64,000 nt of DNA, from positions 124,001 through 188,000 of the forward strand of contig NZ_JAGZSD010000001.1 in the NCBI RefSeq assembly GCF_018381315.1. Direction: 5' to 3'. Origin of the DNA: Anaerostipes sp. Its GTDB lineage: Bacteria; Bacillota; Clostridia; Lachnospirales; Lachnospiraceae. The position numbers and the translations under genes were made by a program. Under the pieces are notes generated by a model, which worked only from the letters and a program-made list of their open reading frames with translations, was not told the origin of the DNA and did not search any database. Positions 53,430 to 59,412 of this stretch are shown here, in pieces. Each line of letters opens with the position of its first letter. The first letter of the stretch is position 1.

Positions 53430-53486
53430 TTATTATATAGCATTTACTTGATTTGTTATATTCAGTTAGTAGATGCTATATAATAA
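53430..53486 (+). repeat. Long hairpin between toxin tip and immunity region
   Basis: TTATTATATAGCATTTACT (53430-53448) pairs with AGTAGATGCTATATAATAA (53468-53486) over 19 pairs with one wobble. No T run follows, so it is not a standard terminator. Confidence 0.75.
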
Positions 53487-53510
53487 ATCTAATAAATAAG
53501 TGAGGTATTA

Positions 53511-53924
53511 ATGGATTATTGTGAATTAAGCGATTTTGATTATTATATAACATGTATTAATTATAGTATGATGAATTGTAAATTGAGTTTTACCTTGTTG
53601 TCAACAGAAACTGGAGAGAATAAATGTGTTGAAATAAGTGAAATTGAAGAAATTGTTTGGAAAAGCTCTCCGTTGAACCAATTTCATGAAGACAATTGAG
53701 TGGAAATCCAATGTAATAATGATGAATGTAGCCTGAGTATTGATTACAAGAAATGGGTTTGGATATTATACTCTTTTGAAATTAATTCTATAACTGACAA
53801 GGAACAGTTAAGTATTGAAATTGAGTTTGATAATGAGTTATTTTGTAAAATAGTTGCTTGGAATCTGTTAATAAATGGTGAGGAATTAATGGTAAGAGGT
53901 AATAAAATATGCAAAAAAAAATAA
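53511..53924 (+). pseudogene. Candidate immunity gene interrupted by an in-frame TGA
   Basis: One reading frame of 137 codons (MDYCELSDFDYYIT... to ...GNKICKKK) is broken once by TGA at 53697-53699; the codon right after is GTG, which could restart translation as a 74-residue piece. The product would be small, acidic and beta-rich. Its pattern (strand with Y-x5-K-L, ending IEIEFDN...VAWNLLINGEE) resembles the intact gene that follows. Being directly after the toxin tip, AT-rich and unrelated to housekeeping genes, it is a likely cognate or former immunity gene. A sequencing error is an alternative for the stop. Confidence 0.5.
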
Positions 53925-54247
53925 ACAATCCAAGAGTATTTTCTGGAACCATTGCTTATTTTCATTACAATTTATTTAATGGAAAAATAGAAATAAGTTT
54001 GAAGGAGAATAAAAGGAAGTTTGAAATCTGTGGAATTAAAAAGATTCGGATACTTAGAAATAGTCATTGTTGTTTAGAAAATGAACAAAAAATTATAATA
54101 ACAGTTAACGAAATGTCAAAATCAAAATTTATTCATAGAAAAGAATCAAAAGGTTATAATGTGGAAATCGAGATTAAAGATTGTTTTTTAATAAGAATTA
54201 AAGCAAAATCCATTCTTGTTAATGAGAATGAAAATATTAAGCTTTAA
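53909..54247 (+). CDS. Candidate immunity protein
   Basis: A 112-residue basic, probably beta-rich soluble protein (start MQKKINNP; no signal). It overlaps the previous reading frame by 16 bases and shares its pattern: FSGTIAYFHYNLFNGKIEISL here against FDYYITCINYSMMNCKLSFTL there, and YNVEIEIKDCFLIRIKAKSILVN against LSIEIEFDNELFCKIVAWNLLIN. So the two look like tandem paralogues. No family recognised. Position after an RHS tip suggests protection from the toxin. Confidence 0.55.
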   Translation: MQKKINNPRVFSGTIAYFHYNLFNGKIEISLKENKRKFEICGIKKIRILRNSHCCLENEQKIIITVNEMSKSKFIHRKESKGYNVEIEIKDCFLIRIKAKSILVNENENIKL

Positions 54248-54279
54248 AAGTATAGCAGCTTGTTTCTAAACAAAAGCTT

Positions 54280-54990
54280 TTGGAATTTACAAAGAATACA
54301 AATATCCAAGGTACAGTCAATGGAATAAAAATATATAAAAATAATCTGTATTTGATGATAGGCAATAATGTGATGGTTAAGTTTGATTTCGATACAAAAA
54401 ACTTTCAGTTATTAGCCAAAGAAGTAGAGTTAAGAGAATTTTATAAGGGTAATTTTTATTATGTTGATTCCACTACAATATATAAAATTGATTTGCAGAC
54501 ATCTGAAAAAAAACTGGTGAGGGGTCAAAAATGGTCAAAAAAGTTTCTGAAATCTGATGATATAGTCTATTATCAAGGAGTGATGAGAATCAAAGGGAAG
54601 CTATACTATGCTTGTTACCAAGGTAAGTGGGTATTTGAGGGTGCTGCACCGTCCAAATTGTATTTATATAAAGAAAATAGGAAAGATGTAAAAAAATATG
54701 ATGCCAGTGTAACTCTGTTTCATCCTGTTTATAATGGAGAAAAAATTGTTTACCATAAAGTAAATATTAAAAAAAACAAACTTATTTTAGTAATTTATGA
54801 TTTGAAAACTGGACAAGAAAGATGGATCTGCCAAAGGATTTCTCTGAGGCTAAGCAGCTTATCGATGATATATTATTATACCGTTCAGATAAGAAACCTA
54901 CTTATTCTATATTTAAAATTCGTTGAAAATCATATGATAGTATTTTGTCAGACTAGTATTACAGTAAATTTTTCGAAAAAATTAGTTTAG
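54280..54990 (+). pseudogene. Fragment of a beta-propeller-like (DUF5050-type) protein
   Basis: Residues 1 to about 180 show repeated Y-Y/IYKID-type strands (GNFYYVDSTTIYKIDLQTSEKKL; LYYACYQGKWVFEG; KNKLILVIYDLKTGQERW) as in DUF5050 or six-bladed propeller proteins. The N-terminus is missing (no signal peptide or lipobox, TTG start without a good site). From about 54,822 the meaningful frame shifts: another frame reads MDLPKDFSEAKQLIDDILLY for 34 codons. Best read as a truncated gene joined to a piece of a different one. Confidence 0.45.
54822..54926 (+). pseudogene. Short immunity-like gene remnant
   Basis: ATG 54822 opens 34 codons (MDLPKDFSEAKQLIDDILLY... ) ending in TGA; further pieces such as KFFEKISLAVETNTHI continue in another frame from about 54,969. 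It appears to be a frameshifted remnant of a small acidic protein inserted at the end of the propeller fragment. No family recognised. Confidence 0.3.
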
Positions 54991-55032
54991 CTGTTGAAAC
55001 AAATACACATATTTGTAAAAAAGGAAATTTGA

Positions 55033-55182
55033 ATGAGTATTCTTTTATTTTTTTTAGGAATTTTAATGTTTATAATGAATCACTTATTTCCTGAATTTGG
55101 AGGAGGAGTTATAAACGATATTTTAATTACCACATTAATGATATTGGCGATTATTAATCTAATACAAAATAGAAAAAAATAA
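55033..55182 (+). CDS. Small membrane protein, copy 1
   Basis: A 49-residue protein with two hydrophobic segments around the motif LFPEFGGGVIND. It starts MSILLFFLGIL and ends in NRKK. A second copy with the same plan lies at 56,431-56,592. No Shine-Dalgarno stronger than AAGGAAA is seen. No named family recognised; possibly a membrane-located immunity factor or a toxin-delivery accessory. Confidence 0.5.
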   Translation: MSILLFFLGILMFIMNHLFPEFGGGVINDILITTLMILAIINLIQNRKK

Positions 55183-55561
55183 CTATTCAAGAGAATGTTA
55201 TTATTTTACAATTTAGATTGCCCAGGGTCCCTAAATACATTGCATATTTGTATTTTTCATAAATGGGTTTGAAATTAATGTCTTCTAATTTCACAACTTT
55301 TCAGATAATGATCTGACAGGACTTTTTTATCTGAATGAACGGTATTATACTTTGACAGACGTAGTCTGCATAGTGTGAAACGTTATGCATTACAGGATAC
55401 TCTTGAGTAGAATCTGGAGGATGGAAGGTTTCTACAAAGTTTTATCATAAATAGTGATTATTAAAATAGCCTTATGTCAAAATTAATTAATTTTTGATAT
55501 AAGGCTATGAATAATAGATTAGGGATAAACTATTTCTAATTTAGAGTAAGGAAAGGATTAT
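55183..55561 (+). pseudogene. Gap with rhs core remnant and a hairpin
   Basis: No intact gene. From 55,304 the frame DNDLTGLFYLNERYY matches the RHS core GGRYDEVTGLYYLNARYY of the large gene, and LEDGRF at about 55,416-55,433 matches NPEDGRF, separated by a scrambled stretch. An inverted repeat ATAGCCTTAT (55466-55475)/ATAAGGCTAT (55499-55508) follows and may terminate transcription. Confidence 0.65.
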
Positions 55562-55975
55562 ATGAAAAAAATAGTAAAAATAATAGTTCTATTGTTTTTC
55601 TTAATTATTTTGGCTTTAGGTGCCATGGTTTTTTATGTTTTAGTAACAGATGATACAGGAAGGGATCCTTGCTATAATTTAAATGATGGATATAGATTAG
55701 TAGCGTTTAGTTCAGAAGACTGGCAATTATATTATTACGATGCTGGAAATTCAGAAAGTAAATATAAAGATGGTGTAATTATAGTCGAAGGAAATATTCA
55801 AAAATATTATAGTAATAGAACATTTATCATCGTTTATGAAAAAGGTAAACAGAAATATTATTGTATTGATAAAAGAAATAAAAAATCTATATTCGAATGT
55901 AAAACACAGGAGAAAATGATGAATTATATAAAAGATAAATACAAAAAGATAAATATAGAGATGAAAGAAACCTAA
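55562..55975 (+). CDS. Membrane-anchored small protein, candidate immunity protein
   Basis: The 137-residue protein has one N-terminal membrane helix (about 6-30) and an extracytoplasmic domain rich in Tyr, Lys and Asn (DGYRLVAFSSEDWQLYYYDAG; NRTFIIVYEKGKQKYYCIDK). No family recognised. GTAAGGAAAGG precedes the ATG. It follows a remnant of an RHS core, as expected for an immunity gene left behind when its toxin was displaced. Confidence 0.55.
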   Translation: MKKIVKIIVLLFFLIILALGAMVFYVLVTDDTGRDPCYNLNDGYRLVAFSSEDWQLYYYDAGNSESKYKDGVIIVEGNIQKYYSNRTFIIVYEKGKQKYYCIDKRNKKSIFECKTQEKMMNYIKDKYKKINIEMKET

Positions 55976-56430
55976 AAATATAGGAGAATGAAATAAGGGA
56001 AACGAATCATCCAGGGCAGATGGTAACGGACATCAGCGGCAATACAGAGACGGCTTGCTGCTATGGATGCGGTGGTTTTTGATCTCATCTGCAGTGGGTT
56101 TTCTGCCTGGCTGATCTCAGGATATCCAGTTTTTCTCTGAAGACCATCATACTCACATTCAGAAACATAAGTTCAGAAAAATAGATGTTTTATTTTTTAA
56201 AATTTTACAATACTCATTTAGTAAAGTTTGATAGAGATCTTCTCTTTGATATGCTTATTCTATTTACAATCTGTATTGGAGGGCGTTCTTTTTAATATAT
56301 TGGATATAGTTATGGGGATATACCGGAAGTCCGGAAGAACGTATATTTTGAAGTAAACGCTGTATTATATGATAAAAGTCATTCATAAAATGACGTATTT
56401 TTAGAAGCAGTTTGGAGGTAAGGGATAGAA
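55976..56430. pseudogene. Gap with rearranged rhs remnant
   Basis: No intact gene. Bases about 56,017-56,065 match the rhs segment at about 51,468-51,515 in direct orientation (shared ATCAGCGGCAATAC / GTCAGCGGCAATAC). Bases about 56,066-56,163 match, in inverse orientation, the next rhs segment at about 51,519-51,615 (for example GAGATCAGCCAGGCAGAAAA on the minus strand against GAACTGAGCCAGGCAGAAAA). The rest is AT-rich and shows nothing recognisable. Confidence 0.65.
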
Positions 56431-56592
56431 ATGAAGTATATTTTGTTTTTCTTGGGGATTGGCCTCTTAATACTCAATGAATTCTTTCCTGAATTAATTG
56501 GTGGAGTTTTAAATGTTATTCTGGTAATATCTATAATGGTAAGTATAGTTATAAATTATATTGTGGAGAAGAGGAAGAACAAGAATACATAA
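56431..56592 (+). CDS. Small membrane protein, copy 2
   Basis: A 53-residue protein, MKYILFFLGIGLLILNEFF..., with two hydrophobic segments around FFPELIGGVLNVIL and a basic tail. It aligns along its full length with the protein at 55,033-55,182 (LFFLGI, FPE, GGV, N-x-IL shared). GGAGGTAAGGG precedes the ATG. It sits before the ankyrin gene, as copy 1 sits before another candidate immunity gene. Confidence 0.6.
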   Translation: MKYILFFLGIGLLILNEFFPELIGGVLNVILVISIMVSIVINYIVEKRKNKNT

Positions 56593-56670
56593 ATCTCAAA
56601 GAGAAAAAATTCCTAATGAAAAACATGGCAGGAATTATTCTATGAACTTGGCGGAGTAGGGGAGATACAT

Positions 56671-57267
56671 ATGAGAGAAAAAAAGAAATGGAAAAAACTA
56701 TTACTCTTTGTATTTATAATTCTGGCTGTGCTGGTTGGGCTAGGTGTTTTCATGTACCTAGATTTACAGAAGAATTATGATGATTATTTAGATAACGACC
56801 AGGCAAGTGATGTTATGATTGGTTACGAGGGCAGGGAGCACACATTGGTATACGACATTATGATCTGTGACTATGACAGAGTAAAGGAGCATTTGGAGAA
56901 AGGGCAGAATTAAAATCAAATTGTTGATTCAGTAGAGCGGTCTCCATTGGAACTGGCGTCTACGCTTCCTAAATCAGAAGATGTTTTTAAAATGTCAGAA
57001 CTGCTCATGAAATATGGAGCCGATGTTAATTATCAGGATAAGCATGGGGCAAATATATTGTTTTATATTCTTTATGATAAAGGCGGTTATATTAAAGTAC
57101 CAAAAGAAAAACTTCTAAGATATTATTTAGAGCATGGAGCTGATAAAAATATTAAGATAAAAGGTTTTGACAAAAATGATCCTGATTTAAAAGGAGAAGT
57201 TACCTTGATTAAGTACTGTAAAAGAAAAGGGTTCAGCCGTGAGTTAGAGGTTTTAGAGGAGTATTGA
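56671..57267 (+). pseudogene. Membrane-anchored ankyrin-repeat protein split by an in-frame TAA
   Basis: One frame of 198 codons: an N-terminal membrane helix (about 11-30), then ankyrin repeats (LVYDIMICDYDRVKEHLEKGQN, SELLMKYGADVNYQDKHGANILFY, YYLEHGADKNIKIKG). A TAA at 56911-56913 falls inside the first repeat, leaving an 80-residue stub and a 106-residue downstream part without a start signal. Ankyrin proteins are a known class of immunity proteins for polymorphic toxins. Either a decayed gene or a sequencing error. Confidence 0.65.
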
Positions 57268-57271
57268 GAGT

Positions 57272-57631
57272 ATGAAACAAATGATAAATAAGAAATGGAT
57301 ATATTCTATACTGGCAGTATTTCTTTTAGGGTGGGCGGTATATCATTTTACGCTGGATACCCAGGCTGTTCCACAAGGGGAATTGTTGCGTAGTGTAAAA
57401 TCTCCTGATGGCAGGCACATTGCGAATGCTTATCATGGACAAGATAATGCTACAGCTGATTTTTCAGTGATTGTTGAGATCATAAATAAACAGTCAAACA
57501 CGCGAAAGAATATTTACTTTGAGTACCACTGTAAAGACGTTTATATGAAATGGATGTCTGATTCTATGATAAAGATTAATGAAAAAATTTTGGATATCAA
57601 TAAAGACGTCTATGACTTCAGACACGAATAA
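57272..57631 (+). CDS. DUF5412-like membrane-anchored protein
   Basis: The 119-residue protein has one membrane helix (about 8-25) and an extracytoplasmic domain with SPDGRHIANAYHGQDNATADFSVIVEI and KNIYFEYHCKDVYMKWMSDSMIKIN, the pattern of DUF5412 proteins. Function is unknown; such genes are common near RHS and other secreted toxin genes in Firmicutes, so immunity is a fair guess. It starts four bases after the ankyrin gene stop. Confidence 0.65.
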   Translation: MKQMINKKWIYSILAVFLLGWAVYHFTLDTQAVPQGELLRSVKSPDGRHIANAYHGQDNATADFSVIVEIINKQSNTRKNIYFEYHCKDVYMKWMSDSMIKINEKILDINKDVYDFRHE

Positions 57632-57672
57632 CAATAAGAAAAATCAACAAAACTTCAGACCATAAATCTTTG

Positions 57673-57716
57673 AAACCCATAGCATGGCATTAAAGGCCAA
57701 GCTATGGGTTTTTCTT
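57673..57716 (+). terminator. Terminator at the end of the immunity region
   Basis: AAACCCATAGC (57673-57683) pairs with GCTATGGGTTT (57701-57711), with an inner TGGC/GCCA, followed by T residues. Confidence 0.85.
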
Positions 57717-57741
57717 ATATCCTTATATTATAATCTATTCA

Positions 57742-59232
57742 TTAAAAATCGAATAGACCGTGATGGTTGGAAGTTTTTTCTGGACAGTCGGGCTTTTCTG
57801 GGCAGCAGCAATCCGGTTTTGGAGGGCAGGGTGGCTTTGGAGGGCAAGGCGGTTTTGGAGGACACGGCGGCTTCGGAGGACAAGGTGGTTTTGGAGGGCA
57901 GGGAGGTACTGGAGGATAAGGCGGTTTTGGCGGGTAAGGAGGCTCCGGAGGGTAAGGCAGTCCCGGCGGATAAGGAATTCCGGGATAATACGGCGGGTAA
58001 TAGTAAGGGGGACAGCATAATCCAAAATTAGGCGGCGGGTATCCTCCTCCGCTGTGGCTTATATTATTGCTGTTGTTGTTATTATTATTATTAATATTGA
58101 TTCCAGTCTGACCGCAGGATGTCTTTTCTGTTTTTTCAGGTGTGGCTGCACACAGGCAGATAGAAGCAGTTACAGTTATTCTCTGATCCTGAAGGGCTGA
58201 GCCAATCGGCTGATAGTTTAATTCAGTGCTTGTAGGCCGCATTGTGATGACTCTGGTAACAGTTCCCTCATAAGTGGCAGTCAGGGTAAAACAAGTGTAA
58301 CTGCGTGCAGTGCGGAAGGAAATATAAAATTCCTGGCCGATGGAAGGCGCTTCTATACTGTTGCCGCAGAAATCCATAAAAGAAGCTGAAAATCCATCCT
58401 GGCATACACAGAAAGGTTCAATGGTTATATTAGGTTTGCCGGAAAAGTTGGACTGCAGCACAAAAGGGCCGACTAAGGGGCGGCCGCATACACTGCGGAG
58501 TTCATCCGGACACCCGGCAAAAACAAGATAAGGTTCGTTTGCTCCGCCGGGGACTTCTCCTTTATTGCAGCAGTCGACAGGTGATTTGCTGCCGCAGCAT
58601 GATGGGTTTACAACAGGAGTAGATGTGGATGAAGAAACAGAGTCAGCAAAGCTGCCGGCCATTGACAGAAGGCTGAGTATAGCCTGGCGGAGCCGTGCTG
58701 ATTTTGGATGCTGCTCATCTGTTGTACAGTCCAGGAAATTTACTTCCTCAGGGGCGATCTGGCCTAAAAGAACCCAGATTGCAATTTGAACAACGGCGTA
58801 GGCATCATTGTCGTCAAGGGGTGGGGCGGAAGCTGCATCGGTCCCGGTAAGCTGGAAGGTTTGGCCGGAACTGACTGTAGGAAAAGTGTTTGCCAGTATC
58901 CATGCAAGCATTTGTTTTTGTTTTTCTGCAGCGGACGGAAAGATTGTTTCAAACGGTGCGCTTTCATAAGGAACATCATTATATGGACCGTCGGCAAATT
59001 TATCGAGACAGTAAGTATATTGTGTAACTCCGTTTTGTGTCAAACGGAACTGAAAGATCTGGTTATGATCGGGTCTGTCCAAGTGGTATCTGGATTCTGA
59101 AGTACCCGGAAGTGCACAGTAGCTTCTGACTTCTGCATCACCTGCAGCCGTACCCGTCAGGTCGGTTCCGTTGTAGATCAAAAAGGGACGTGATACCGGC
59201 TTGGAGGCTTTAACATCTATATTTTGAATCAT
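57742..59232 (-). CDS. Signal-less thioester-domain protein with Cys/Pro-rich tail, candidate spore-surface adhesin
   Basis: The 496-residue protein has a thioester (TQXA/TED-like) domain in its first 190 residues: C75 in TYCLD and Q149 in VVQIAIW fit the two published signature motifs ([YFL]C-phi and phi-Q-x-x-phi-W) whose Cys and Gln form an internal thioester that captures host amines. A middle beta-rich region with many cysteines (about 210-375) follows, then poly-Asn (380-390), and a Pro/Tyr-rich tail with five CPPKPP units ending in CCC (about 397-485). There is no signal peptide, membrane helix or sorting motif, unlike known thioester adhesins. A sigma-K-type promoter precedes it, pointing to mother-cell expression and placement on the spore coat or exosporium. 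Confidence 0.8.
   Translation of the reverse strand: MIQNIDVKASKPVSRPFLIYNGTDLTGTAAGDAEVRSYCALPGTSESRYHLDRPDHNQIFQFRLTQNGVTQYTYCLDKFADGPYNDVPYESAPFETIFPSAAEKQKQMLAWILANTFPTVSSGQTFQLTGTDAASAPPLDDNDAYAVVQIAIWVLLGQIAPEEVNFLDCTTDEQHPKSARLRQAILSLLSMAGSFADSVSSSTSTPVVNPSCCGSKSPVDCCNKGEVPGGANEPYLVFAGCPDELRSVCGRPLVGPFVLQSNFSGKPNITIEPFCVCQDGFSASFMDFCGNSIEAPSIGQEFYISFRTARSYTCFTLTATYEGTVTRVITMRPTSTELNYQPIGSALQDQRITVTASICLCAATPEKTEKTSCGQTGININNNNNNNSNNISHSGGGYPPPNFGLCCPPYYYPPYYPGIPYPPGLPYPPEPPYPPKPPYPPVPPCPPKPPCPPKPPCPPKPPCPPKPPCPPKPDCCCPEKPDCPEKTSNHHGLFDF
57796..58010 (-). repeat. Tandem Pro-rich repeat coding segment
   Basis: Nine-to-eighteen base units encoding PPYPP, then CPPKPP, repeated about a dozen times within the thioester protein gene. 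Units are close but not identical, so length variation by slippage or recombination is possible. Confidence 0.75.
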
Positions 59233-59261
59233 AAAATTCTCCTTTATATTTCTTGTAATAT

Positions 59262-59288
59262 TACGTTATGCCGGATGTCCGCAGATGT
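59262..59288 (-). promoter_or_regulatory. Sigma-K type promoter of the thioester protein gene
   Basis: On the minus strand CATAACGTA (59262-59270) fits the sigma-K -10 consensus CATAnnnTA, and AC (59287-59288) lies 16 bases upstream as in the -35. Transcription would start near 59255, about 23 bases before the ATG, with AAGGAGA in between. Confidence 0.65.
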
Positions 59289-59412
59289 TCGCCGGAATCT
59301 GACATAAAATGAGAGCTGCCTTTCATACGAAGTGTGATAAGGTCACGGAGCAGCGGCTGTTTTTCAGCTATGATGAGTTCAGATAAAATAAAATTATATG
59401 AGGTGAGACACT

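Noticed and set aside
53697..53699. TGA read as tryptophan or selenocysteine
   Set aside because: Other genes end in TGA normally, no SECIS-like element is evident, and the residue would not align with a conserved Cys or Trp.
57796..58010. CRISPR-like repeats
   Set aside because: Repeat units are coding Pro/Cys codons without spacers.
57735..58025. Plus-strand and alternative minus-strand ORFs over the Pro-rich repeats
   Set aside because: They are shadows of the GC-rich tandem repeats of the thioester gene; no start signals or homology.
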